Of a stretch of 41,348 nucleotides of DNA, positions 16,801 to 24,958 are shown piece after piece. Both the position numbers and the translations under genes were made by a program. Below the pieces are notes generated by a model. The model made no database searches. It was not told the origin of the DNA and worked only from the letters and a program-made list of their open reading frames with translations. The stretch is from CAJBVG01 sp943371235 (GTDB lineage Bacteria > Bacteroidota > Bacteroidia > Sphingobacteriales > Sphingobacteriaceae), in NCBI GenBank assembly GCA_943371235.1, contig CALRTZ010000027.1, positions 1-41,348 on the forward strand, read 5' to 3'. The stretch's first letter is position 1. Each line of letters begins with the position of its first letter.

Positions 16801-16890
16801 TTGACAAAGGATGAATGGGAAACGTATGTAGGTAAAGATATTCCCTATAATAATATTGTGCCAGAACAAATAAACAATACCGAAAGATGA
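13858..16890 (+). CDS. Membrane-anchored nSTAND NTPase with coiled coil and WD40-like tail
   Basis: This 1010-aa protein starts right at the nSTAND1 module: NPFPGLRAF (13-21), FFGRE (29-33), Walker A GTSGTGKSS (53-61) and Walker B LILIDQFEE with D151. Helical sensor regions follow to about 470. One transmembrane segment (about 488-507) leads into a long charged coiled coil (about 510-645, Ala/Lys/Glu/Gln rich). The C-terminal part (about 770-950) is propeller-like, with one clear WD unit (AGHSGLIRAVAF ... DGKLIFWN), and ends with LTKDEWETYVGKDIPY, a tail common in WD40-type STAND proteins. STAND ATPases are signal-triggered switches that oligomerise; no effector domain is fused at the N-terminus. 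It opens an operon; the next gene overlaps its stop by four bases. Confidence 0.88.
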   Translation: MPESELKYHSFQNPFPGLRAFKDSESNLFFGREENIADVLSKLERNHFVAVVGTSGTGKSSLIKAGVLPAIENRNTIANASSWDIVTINPGTSPLLNLTKAICNNTKLVTTENKENFEKNLDDLVRHSTLGLVQGMRPILKKNSSLLILIDQFEEVFRFANDENKDAKWEYDQFVNLIIETVRQRDVPIYVILTLRSDFLGDCVAFDGLPEAINDGHYLVPRMTKVQMKRAITGPIDLAEGKISPRLVQHITNDLGANPDQLPILQHAMMRCWDYWKMYESTGEPMDLKHFEAIGDLENALSNHANEAYQELSDRQKIVIEKIFKSITTKKDDNRGVRRPMSLHSLTKICESNSQEILDCLEPFRKVGRSFILPGIEIEANSNTVFDISHESLMRGWDRLKSWVDEEAESAEFYNRICTSALLFQKGASALWRNPELQLALDWKTKQQPILAWGELYNPNFDGCLNFIEDSRVAFLAEKRKKNTRTNIIRFSVATFILVISILAGWAMFQTSIAKKKTQEAENNSRLAIEQKKLAELAKESAFAASTQAEINSKNAKKQAQLAAEQAKRADEQKGIAERERSNALVFAQDAENKQQLANQKSREAILQKQKADASRNEATRLRMLAISQNLAHESTQVTNDVELSVLLSILSFDIASANNGNTNDASLFDASMKSLNLISKEYNAKVMQHPNKLLSMLIKENEITFVDNTGVYLAHKLNTFSLSEKVLPKIGVTEIDQSFINPYKNNVVLGLLNFTALSYGKEASEHTIAGHSGLIRAVAFRNTMPDMITGARDGKLIFWNNKTLIYETKFDSRIKTIASLPNATYVYVGLENGQVFRVNVELRKMDVFAFRKNSRVEVITQSDDGAIVTIGYSDGVTQVYATNGTLIKELANEGSIAFLKIDKKHDLLIIATAGRSIYLHSLSDLTKLPRVIYTEGLVKELDIDKQTGNLYVNCSDRSFYKYATHTNWYINELRKQVKRKLTKDEWETYVGKDIPYNNIVPEQINNTER

Positions 16891-17924
16891 AAATAATATT
16901 AAATATCATCCTCTTGAATGTTTTAAATGCAATATTAGTAACATCTGTATTTGCACAGAACAGCATTTGTTTATCTGGCATTAAGGATGCAAGTTTACTT
17001 ACTGAAAAAGGGAAGTATGATGAATCTATAGTATTAGCGAAAGAGATTCTTGCTAAATGTGACTTGAGTAAGAACGATAAAATAGTAGCTTATAAAATTC
17101 TTCTCATCAATTATTTGGCTATCGATAATTTAGAAGAAGCTAATCTTGTTGCAAATTTAGTTTTAAAAATAAACCCAAATTACGAACCAGATAGATTGAG
17201 GGATGAGCCGGAGTTAATTGCACTTTTTCAAAAATATAAACCTACTATTTATTTAAAAGGAGCAATATTCAGCGGTTTGAATTATTCAACTGCAAAGGCC
17301 TCTCAAACCTATTCAATTGTTGCCAATAATAATACACCAGGATTAGATAATTACAGCAACATTACAGGATTTCAAATGGCAATTGGTGCAGAATATAAAG
17401 TAATAAAATCATTATGGATTCAATCTTTTTTTATTTATAGAAGCTCTGGTTATTCTATTAATATTCCAAATGTACAAGGCCGTACTATTAATTATAAAGA
17501 AGAACTTACTTATTTTGATTTTCCGATTACTGCTAAGTATTATTTTTTAAACAGAAAAATTCAACCATTTGTACAAGCTGGATTTAACTTTTCTTTCATG
17601 AATTCTGCTTTAGGAGAATTATCGAGAGATGATATTAGCGACATCATAGATCGTAAACCGCAACGCAATGAATTTTATGCTGGTTATACTGCTGGTTTTG
17701 GTCTTTCTTACCTATTTAAAGATTGGTCTATTCAGGCAGGAACTAATTATTCATTAAATCCACAAAATGTAAATAAAGAAGGTACACGATATGACAATTC
17801 GGATGCCATATTTAAATACTATTACCTCGACAATGATTTTACATTGAATAACATAAATGTTTACGTAGGAATTACCTATGCATTGGCCTATAAAAATGTT
17901 TTAACTTCTAAAAAGAAAAAATGA
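16887..17924 (+). CDS. Outer-membrane beta-barrel protein with N-terminal TPR-like helices
   Basis: This 345-aa protein has a signal peptide (about 1-23, ending VFAQ). Residues 24-115 form paired helices (KGKYDESIVLAKEILAKC ... EEANLVANLVLKINPNYEP) typical of TPR-like repeats. From about 118 the sequence alternates aromatic and polar residues in strands (FQMAIGAEYKVIKSLWIQS, YFDFPITAKYYFL, PFVQAGFNFSF, VYVGITYALAY), consistent with an eight-stranded OmpW/PF13568-like barrel. The start codon overlaps the nSTAND stop (ATGA, 16887-16890) and the stop overlaps the next gene in the same way, so the proteins are likely made in fixed proportion. Its helical domain could touch the nSTAND coiled coil across the periplasm (inference). 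Confidence 0.82.
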   Translation: MKIILNIILLNVLNAILVTSVFAQNSICLSGIKDASLLTEKGKYDESIVLAKEILAKCDLSKNDKIVAYKILLINYLAIDNLEEANLVANLVLKINPNYEPDRLRDEPELIALFQKYKPTIYLKGAIFSGLNYSTAKASQTYSIVANNNTPGLDNYSNITGFQMAIGAEYKVIKSLWIQSFFIYRSSGYSINIPNVQGRTINYKEELTYFDFPITAKYYFLNRKIQPFVQAGFNFSFMNSALGELSRDDISDIIDRKPQRNEFYAGYTAGFGLSYLFKDWSIQAGTNYSLNPQNVNKEGTRYDNSDAIFKYYYLDNDFTLNNINVYVGITYALAYKNVLTSKKKK

Positions 17925-19090
17925 AATTATTAACACAGAACATACTGTTTTTAATATTGATAGCATTTCTTTTTTCGACATGTAAAGAGGATGAAAACAG
18001 TATCGGTAATCTTAAGACAAAACGTATAAGTATTTTACCAGAAGATAGTATTTACTGGTCTGTAGGGGCTGTTGCGGGCGAAGGGGTAGTGTTGTTGGTA
18101 TACGTTGATTACTCTTTGAATTATAAGTTTAAATTGATAGATAATGCAGGTAATGAAATTTGGACAAAAACCTTTGGTTATAAATATAACAGTGCAAATG
18201 TTGTAAACATGGAAGTTATTTTTGATACGGATGAAACTTTCTCAATATTTTATGGAAATGGATTAAAGAGAGTGAATACCAATGCAGAAATTATTTTTGA
18301 AAAAACAGATTTTTTTGTACCCTTATCTGGAGCCTCTATTTATAAAGTAGTTAAAGGAAATAACGATACGTATTTATGTTTAGGAACCTATAGTTCCAGA
18401 GCGCTTGTAGCTGAGTTTTCTAAAACAGGTACGATGAATTATTTCAAATTATTTGCCTTAAACATAAATAGTTTGAACGAATTTACTGGAGCAGTAAAAA
18501 CAAAATCTGGCGGATATCTTGTAGCAGGTTCATTTGCATCAAATACAACAAATATAGAAAATGCACTATTTCTTATGGAATTAAGTGCAAATGGTACAGT
18601 TCTTTCTAACTCCATAACAACTATGGATTCGTGTAAATGTCGAGGTAGAGAGTTGATAGAAGTAGGAGAGAATACCTATGCATATTTGGTAAGTCCAACT
18701 TCTTCAGACTCTAAAGATAAAAGGTCGAGATTATATTTTCTGAACGATACAGCAGAAGTGTTAAACGTAAAGTATTTAGATCTTTCTGAATATAATTATG
18801 GAGCTGGGTATGCACCTTTTTTCGGAAACGGCCTTGTTAAAACAAATCTTGGTAAACTAAACGGAATTATAAAATCTGCAAATGATGGACCCCAAAATTT
18901 ATCGGGCCCTCAATACGATTATTATTACGCTGTTGATGGAATGTATTCGCAAATAGAATCGTACTTTATTAATAAAAATTATTCGAATTATTATACTAGC
19001 ATCGTAAATCAGAGTGATGGTAAAGTGCTTATTTATGGTACTACTTTGAGTTTAGGAGATGAATTGAAATTAATACTTATAGAAAAATAA
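17921..19090 (+). CDS. Lipoprotein with propeller-like repeats, unknown role
   Basis: This 389-aa protein has a lipoprotein signal: a hydrophobic N-terminus to FLFSTC, with C21 as the predicted lipid-bearing cysteine, followed by an acidic KEDEN stretch. The mature part has recurring blocks such as KLIDNAGNEIWTKTFG, TKSGGYLVAGSF and LFLMELSANGTVL, the 'D..G...W / ..GG.iv.G' pattern of PQQ-like, SBBP or delta-60 type propellers. I cannot assign a named family. It overlaps the preceding barrel gene by four bases and is followed directly by the next lipoprotein gene, so it belongs to the same operon. It probably sits on the outer membrane facing the periplasm or the surface. Confidence 0.75.
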   Translation: MKLLTQNILFLILIAFLFSTCKEDENSIGNLKTKRISILPEDSIYWSVGAVAGEGVVLLVYVDYSLNYKFKLIDNAGNEIWTKTFGYKYNSANVVNMEVIFDTDETFSIFYGNGLKRVNTNAEIIFEKTDFFVPLSGASIYKVVKGNNDTYLCLGTYSSRALVAEFSKTGTMNYFKLFALNINSLNEFTGAVKTKSGGYLVAGSFASNTTNIENALFLMELSANGTVLSNSITTMDSCKCRGRELIEVGENTYAYLVSPTSSDSKDKRSRLYFLNDTAEVLNVKYLDLSEYNYGAGYAPFFGNGLVKTNLGKLNGIIKSANDGPQNLSGPQYDYYYAVDGMYSQIESYFINKNYSNYYTSIVNQSDGKVLIYGTTLSLGDELKLILIEK

Positions 19091-20380
19091 ATGAAAAAGA
19101 AACTTGCATATATTTTTCTATTAATACTCACGGCATTAGTTTCATGCAGAAAAGATTTGGATGTACAAGAGCCTACAGAAAATCCGATGCTTAAAGTAGT
19201 ACAAGCCAGTTCTTCTTATGTTGCACGACCTGCAATTGCCTTGCCCGATGGTTCTACAGTACTTATTAGTATTTCAGAAGTAGATGCAATATCAGGAGTT
19301 GTATTTTTCCCAGATACAGAATTGCCTGCAATTATTTCAAGGTTTGATGCTAAAGGAAATTTAATGTGGCAACGTAATTTACCAGAAATTGTACAAACTG
19401 TTTGGGATGTAGTTCTATTAAAGAATGGAAATATTGTTGTGGCAGGATTTGAGAAAATCGGGGATTCTAAATTCATGGGTTTAGTTGTACTAAATGCTTC
19501 TGCAGAAATACTATACCAAGCTACGGAGTATAATCCACAATATATTTTTAATATGAGTAATGGCATTTTAAACAGAGTAGATATGATTGAGTTGAACAAT
19601 GGAAATATTGCTTTAATATTAAATGCAGGTGCACCTTCTTATCCTCGATTAATTATTTATGATATACAATTAAATAAAGTTTTCGACAAGGTTTATTCAG
19701 CAACAGGAATTGTAAGACAAGGCTTCTATTCGCAAATAAATTTATTTCAAAATTCTAATGGTAATTTAGTTATACACGGTAGATATACGAGAAATTGGAC
19801 TCCTAGTTTTGCATTTAACATGACCTTAGAATCTGAAACGTATAATCCTCTTTCCTATCAGAGTTTTTCAGACACCTTGGTTTCTTCTACTTCAAGTTTA
19901 GCCATCGCAACTAACGGAAGTTTTGTTTGGTCATCATCCGGTGCTAAAAAAACAGATACCTTGTTTAGTACACTCTTCAACCTAAGAAACCAAGAACATT
20001 ACAGAATAGGCACAAGCATTAAAGTTTGGAATTCAAATGGCGATTCGTTGCAAACTTCTATAAATGTTATTACTGGTTATCCCAAAAAAGGATTCGTAAG
20101 TAAAGTTATTGAATGTAACACAGGTGGTTTTTTATTATTAGGAACTTGTAACATCAACAATAACCAAAGAGTGCCATCAAACTATCAGATTATGTTGATA
20201 AAACTAACGGAGGATTTACAATTGGAGTGGATACAATATCCAAATACATTTTTTCCCACAGTTGCAAATGATATTATAGAATTAAATGATGGCTATTTGA
20301 TAAGCGCCACACACTTATCATTTGGAGAATTAAGCCGACCAATTATTTTCAAAATAAATAAACAAGGAATAATTAAATAA
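19091..20380 (+). CDS. Second lipoprotein with propeller-like repeats
   Basis: This 429-aa protein has the signal and lipobox ALVSC, with C19 lipidated, followed by RKDLD. Repeated blocks such as ISRFDAKGNLMWQRNLPE, LLKNGNIVVAGFEK, ELNNGNIALILNAG and LIKLTEDLQLEWIQYP indicate a propeller of the same general kind as in the lipoprotein before it. The two are probably related, although identity is low by eye. The ATG follows the previous stop without any gap, which implies coupled translation. No enzymatic motif is seen; a sensing or binding role within the nSTAND operon is inferred only from context. Confidence 0.75.
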   Translation: MKKKLAYIFLLILTALVSCRKDLDVQEPTENPMLKVVQASSSYVARPAIALPDGSTVLISISEVDAISGVVFFPDTELPAIISRFDAKGNLMWQRNLPEIVQTVWDVVLLKNGNIVVAGFEKIGDSKFMGLVVLNASAEILYQATEYNPQYIFNMSNGILNRVDMIELNNGNIALILNAGAPSYPRLIIYDIQLNKVFDKVYSATGIVRQGFYSQINLFQNSNGNLVIHGRYTRNWTPSFAFNMTLESETYNPLSYQSFSDTLVSSTSSLAIATNGSFVWSSSGAKKTDTLFSTLFNLRNQEHYRIGTSIKVWNSNGDSLQTSINVITGYPKKGFVSKVIECNTGGFLLLGTCNINNNQRVPSNYQIMLIKLTEDLQLEWIQYPNTFFPTVANDIIELNDGYLISATHLSFGELSRPIIFKINKQGIIK

Positions 20381-20405
20381 ATACGATCTCAAAAACTTTA
20401 ATAAT

Positions 20406-22115
20406 ATGAAAAAACTAATGCAACAATTGAAAATAGTTTTAGTTACTGCTTTATTACTAAACAGTGCTGAATTACGCGCTCAGGTTCCAAATTGGGATTT
20501 GTTAACACATTCTACTGGAGCTAATAATGAATATATGAATGTAACTACAACAAGTTCTCAGGGAAATGTATACTATTCTGGAACCGCCCAAGGTGCTTAT
20601 AGTTTTAACGGGGTACCTGTAAAATACTATCCAAACATGGCTTCAAATGCTTATCTAGGACATTATTCATCTAGTGGTACTCATAACTGGACTATTAGTA
20701 TTGGAGGAAACAAAACATCATTTGCATTTGCAGAAGGAATTACAACAGATCCCTCGGGCAATGTGTTTTTTAGAGTAACTAGTTTTGGTGGCGTGGTTGG
20801 CGATACTGTATTTATTGGTCCAAACTATTTTAAGAGACTTTCGAATGCAGAGAGTTTGAGTTTAATTGTAAAAATGGATTCATTAGGCAATGTTTTATGG
20901 ACGAATGAAATAAATCCAAATGCGACGACCCAAGGTATTCTTAGCAATGTAAAAATGACTGCTGATTCAAATGGTGATTTGAACATAACGGGTTGGTTTT
21001 TCGGTCCTCAGAAGTTTGATAATTTTACCATTAATCCGATAGGTCCATTTGATGCAATGTTTTTGGCTAAATGTAGTTCAACAGGATCTTTCCTTTGGGT
21101 AAAAGCTTTTGGTTGTGATGGAAATGATGGACAGACGTTCGAAATGACTAGAAATAATCAAAACGATATTTTTATCTCAGGAGGTTGGGAAGGTGATACC
21201 TTATTTTTAGATGGACAATACTTAATAAATCCAACTCCAGGTGGTTTCTTTAACACTGATCGATTCATAGCAAAATTCAATTCTTCAGGAATCCTTCAAT
21301 GGTTGAAAAGAGAAGGTAGTCTTGATTCTGATGATATATCGAAGCTTGTGGTGATGAATAATGGCGATTTAATTTGTCAATCTTTAATGGGAGCTAATAA
21401 TGTAACTGTAAACGGAAATCAAATAATTCCTGGTGGGGCTGCAAATTTGATAACAAAATATAATGCACAAGGCAACTTTTTATCTTATTATAAAACTCCC
21501 TTACCTATTTCGGCATTATCTACTGATGGTAAAAGTTTGTATATGGGAATTACCTTCGATACACCAACGTTAACTTATGGAAATATTACAATTAACAATG
21601 CTGGTGGTTTATTGGGTACTACAGACATCGCAATTATTAAAATGGATACTCAATACAATGCAATATGGGCTGTAAATTTAGGAAGCGATGAAACGGAATA
21701 CATATCTAGCATATCTTATTCAACAGCAAAAGGTTTGGTTATGGGTGCCAATACTACTAGCAGTCAGCTTACAGTTGGTAGTAGTATTATTAACAATGCA
21801 GGGCTTTTAACTAACGAAGGTATGCTATTAGGATTAGACATTATTAAAGTAGGAATTAGTACAACATCTATGGCTGATAATATAAAGTGTTTTCCTAATC
21901 CTGCAACTGATGCTATTTATTTGAATTTCGAAGAAGAGGTATCTTCGGAAATTGAAGTGAAAATTTTGAATACTTCTGCAAAGGTACTAATGGATGAAAC
22001 ATATAATTATACTAAGCAAATCCCAATTAATATTTCTGAGCTTGCAAAAGGTATTTACATTTTAGAAATTAAAGTAGGTAACAAGTACTCGGTCAAAAAA
22101 ATTATTAAAGAATAG
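20406..22115 (+). CDS. T9SS-secreted beta-propeller (SBBP-like) protein
   Basis: This 569-aa protein has a signal peptide (about 1-25, ending LRAQ). About six blades follow, each with a 'K.d..G..lW ... i..d..Gn.yi.G' pattern, for example LIVKMDSLGNVLW, MFLAKCSSTGSFLW, RFIAKFNSSGILQWL and IAIIKMDTQYNAIWA. This resembles the seven-bladed SBBP repeat group. It ends in a T9SS type A sorting domain (CFPNPATDAIYLNF to VKKIIKE, about 490-569). Only 25 bases separate it from the preceding lipoprotein gene. It would be exported to the surface, where it could contact the two lipoproteins. The ligand is unknown. Confidence 0.85.
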   Translation: MKKLMQQLKIVLVTALLLNSAELRAQVPNWDLLTHSTGANNEYMNVTTTSSQGNVYYSGTAQGAYSFNGVPVKYYPNMASNAYLGHYSSSGTHNWTISIGGNKTSFAFAEGITTDPSGNVFFRVTSFGGVVGDTVFIGPNYFKRLSNAESLSLIVKMDSLGNVLWTNEINPNATTQGILSNVKMTADSNGDLNITGWFFGPQKFDNFTINPIGPFDAMFLAKCSSTGSFLWVKAFGCDGNDGQTFEMTRNNQNDIFISGGWEGDTLFLDGQYLINPTPGGFFNTDRFIAKFNSSGILQWLKREGSLDSDDISKLVVMNNGDLICQSLMGANNVTVNGNQIIPGGAANLITKYNAQGNFLSYYKTPLPISALSTDGKSLYMGITFDTPTLTYGNITINNAGGLLGTTDIAIIKMDTQYNAIWAVNLGSDETEYISSISYSTAKGLVMGANTTSSQLTVGSSIINNAGLLTNEGMLLGLDIIKVGISTTSMADNIKCFPNPATDAIYLNFEEEVSSEIEVKILNTSAKVLMDETYNYTKQIPINISELAKGIYILEIKVGNKYSVKKIIKE

Positions 22116-22161
22116 AAAATTGTATCGTTCATTTTAGTAAGAATTCTTTAAACCAATAAAA

Positions 22162-24522
22162 ATGGTAAACTACATATTATATATTGTATTCCTATTGATA
22201 GGTGCTGTCATCGTTTTTTTCTTATTGAGAAAAAAACAAAATGTCGCTATAAATACTATCAATAATGCTCTTGACGAGGTATTGTCAAATAATGGAAAAA
22301 ACTTTAACGCTCTATATGCAACATTGCCATTGGATTTAAAGCCAGTTCTAGCTAAAATAGAAACACTCTTGCAAGAGAATAAGAATCCTGTTGATATTGC
22401 AATAGATATGAAAGTTGAACCTAATTCTGAAGACTTGAATAAAAAGCAACTAAATGATGCACTCATCATAAATGAGCTTGGGCAAAGAATTACCTCATCC
22501 TTACAATTAGACGAAACGTTTGAGCATTTGTATAAAACCATTAATTCAATGATGGATGCTGCAATAATAGAATTAGGGGTGTTTGATTTTAAAAAAGAAG
22601 AATGGACTATTTATTCTAATTTTAAAAATACTACAAAGCAGAATTATCGAAATCATATTGCAGAATGGGTACACGAAAACAACAGGGATGTTGTGTTGGG
22701 TGATGCCGAAAAAGATTTTGGTCGATATGTAAATGAACCACTTATTGTTCAGAATGGTGAAATGGCGAAATCTATTTTATCTTTTCCAATATTATTTAAT
22801 GGAAACGTAACTGGAACCATCACCATTATTAGCTTTCGTAAAAATGCTTTTGATGAGTATCACATAGACAGTATTCAGCATTTATTAGGTTTTCTATCTG
22901 TAGCATTGCAAAATGCCTATACACACGAGCAAGTGCACCTTTTAAAAATTAGGGCCGAAGAAAGTGAGAGATATGAACAACAGTTTCTAGCCAACATGAG
23001 CCATGAGATTCGTACTCCAATGAATGCAGTATTAGGCATGACGAATTTATTGTTAGATACAAAACTTGATGATAAACAGATTAAATATTTAAAGGCGATT
23101 AACATTTCTTCTAAAAATTTATTAGTCATTATTAACGATGTACTTGATCTGAGTAAACTTGAAGCAGGCAAAATGGAAATTGAAAAAATTCCATTTAGAA
23201 TTCGTGAGGTAGTCCAAAATGTAAGCGATACCAGTCGATTTAAAGCGGAAGAAAAAGGCTTACGTTTTGAAATTAATATTAATCCGGATTTACCTGAAGT
23301 GGTAAAAGGTGATCCTACTCGTTTAAATCAGATTTTAACAAATTTAGCTTCCAACGCAGTAAAGTTTACTGATAAAGGAGGAGTTACAATAAGTGTTGAA
23401 AGACCACAGAACAGCCAATTTATTCAGTTTAGAGTAATTGATACAGGGATTGGTATACCAGAAGATAAGATGCATTTGCTTTTTGGTAATTTTAAACAAG
23501 TAGATGCAAGTACCTTTAGAAAATACGGAGGTACAGGCCTCGGATTAGCCATTGCAAAAACACTGATAGAACTGCAAGGTGGTAAAGTGGAAGTAAAAAG
23601 TGAATTAGGAAAAGGTTCGGAATTTTCTGTAAAAATTCCTTATGAAATTGGAACAGAAGAGGAAGCTCAAGCACTTCATCATGAAGCTAAAATTGATTAT
23701 GCAAGTTTAGAAGGCATCCGTATTCTTGTTGCAGAAGATAATGAGTACAATCAAATTGTGGTAAACGACACCCTAACAAGTATTATCAAAAATTTACATG
23801 TTGATATTGCGGAGAATGGATTAATTGCATTAAAATTAGCGCAAGAAAATAAGTATGATTTAATATTGATGGATGCTCAAATGCCAGAGATGGATGGCTT
23901 AGATGCAACCCGAGCTATCCGGAAATTAGATGATAAAACGAAGGCTGCGATTCCTATTATTGCGCTTACTGCAAGTGTACACAAAGCTGATATAGATAAA
24001 TGTATACAAGCTGGAATGAATGGTTTTGTGCCGAAACCATTTATGCGTGATGAACTTTTTGGAGCAATTTCTGAATATTATCACAATCCGAATCCATCTA
24101 AAAATATACCTATTAAAGATGAGGATAATTCTGTTCTAGAAATTGAAAAACCTATACATACAACACATGAGCATCAAGTAACAGACATGACCTTCCTAAA
24201 GAAATTTACGCAAGATGATTTAGGTAGAATGAAAAAATACATCAGTTTATACTTGAAACTTCTTCCAGAAAATCTCAGTAAAATACAAATAGCAATAGAC
24301 AATACAGATTATGATATGTTAGTCGCAATAATTCATTCTATGCGTCCACATTTAAATTACATGGGTATGAACCAAGCCTCCGCAATAGCTTCAGAACTTG
24401 AAAATAATATCCGACAAAAAAATAACTTAGAAAGTGTTATGAATATGGCGAGTTCTGTTAAAGAACTTTGTGTTAAGTCAGAAAAAGAGTTAGAAATACT
24501 ACTCTTAAATTTAAGTAATTAA
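22162..24522 (+). CDS. Hybrid sensor histidine kinase (TM-GAF-HisKA-HATPase-REC-HPt)
   Basis: This 786-aa protein has one N-terminal membrane segment (about 4-22) and essentially no periplasmic part, so it senses inside the cell through a GAF-like domain (about 95-255). HisKA carries H281 in FLANMSHEIRTPMN. HATPase has N398 in the N box (NLASNAVKF), DTGIGIP and GGTGLGLAIAK. The receiver (about 520-640) has phosphoacceptor D571 in LILMDAQMPEMDG and K in PKPF. A C-terminal HPt domain (about 680-786) has H725 in IHSMRPHLNYMG. The full phosphorelay is thus on one chain and needs an external receiver; two follow directly downstream. It sits 46 bases after the propeller gene and may share its transcript. 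Confidence 0.93.
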   Translation: MVNYILYIVFLLIGAVIVFFLLRKKQNVAINTINNALDEVLSNNGKNFNALYATLPLDLKPVLAKIETLLQENKNPVDIAIDMKVEPNSEDLNKKQLNDALIINELGQRITSSLQLDETFEHLYKTINSMMDAAIIELGVFDFKKEEWTIYSNFKNTTKQNYRNHIAEWVHENNRDVVLGDAEKDFGRYVNEPLIVQNGEMAKSILSFPILFNGNVTGTITIISFRKNAFDEYHIDSIQHLLGFLSVALQNAYTHEQVHLLKIRAEESERYEQQFLANMSHEIRTPMNAVLGMTNLLLDTKLDDKQIKYLKAINISSKNLLVIINDVLDLSKLEAGKMEIEKIPFRIREVVQNVSDTSRFKAEEKGLRFEININPDLPEVVKGDPTRLNQILTNLASNAVKFTDKGGVTISVERPQNSQFIQFRVIDTGIGIPEDKMHLLFGNFKQVDASTFRKYGGTGLGLAIAKTLIELQGGKVEVKSELGKGSEFSVKIPYEIGTEEEAQALHHEAKIDYASLEGIRILVAEDNEYNQIVVNDTLTSIIKNLHVDIAENGLIALKLAQENKYDLILMDAQMPEMDGLDATRAIRKLDDKTKAAIPIIALTASVHKADIDKCIQAGMNGFVPKPFMRDELFGAISEYYHNPNPSKNIPIKDEDNSVLEIEKPIHTTHEHQVTDMTFLKKFTQDDLGRMKKYISLYLKLLPENLSKIQIAIDNTDYDMLVAIIHSMRPHLNYMGMNQASAIASELENNIRQKNNLESVMNMASSVKELCVKSEKELEILLLNLSN

Positions 24523-24530
24523 TAGTAAAA

Positions 24531-24911
24531 ATGAGTCAAAAAATTAACAAAATATTTATTGTAGACGACGATGAAATGCTTGCAGAAATGCTAATAGATC
24601 ATTTGTCGAGTTATAATTTATATAAGTTAAAAAAATTTGATACTGGCGAGATGTGTTTGAAAAATTTACACGAAAATCCAGATTTGATCATACTCGATTT
24701 CAACCTAAATTCAAAGCATAAAGAAGCCCTAAATGGATTACAAATAATAGAAGAGATAAAGAAAGTAAACAAAGAGATTTATATAATACTGTACTCATCG
24801 CAAGAACTGTATGAGCAGGCTGTAAATGTATTTGATAACAAATATGTTCACTTTATAATAAAAGATGAACATACATTTATAAAAATTGAACAAGTTATTG
24901 GTACTCTTTAA
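24531..24911 (+). CDS. Stand-alone receiver domain protein
   Basis: This 126-aa protein is a single receiver domain. The acidic pocket is D12-D14 (FIVDDDE), the phosphoacceptor is D56 in LIILDFNLNS, and YSSQ provides the Ser/Thr position. The usual Lys-Pro pair near the end is KD (IIKDEH), so the conserved lysine is present but the following proline is missing. There is no output domain, as in CheY-like or Spo0F-like relay proteins. It starts eight bases after the hybrid kinase stop and is the likely acceptor from its HPt domain. Confidence 0.88.
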   Translation: MSQKINKIFIVDDDEMLAEMLIDHLSSYNLYKLKKFDTGEMCLKNLHENPDLIILDFNLNSKHKEALNGLQIIEEIKKVNKEIYIILYSSQELYEQAVNVFDNKYVHFIIKDEHTFIKIEQVIGTL

Positions 24912-24958
24912 TTATATAAAATATTTTTATACATCATAGTTAATTAATATATACTGAA

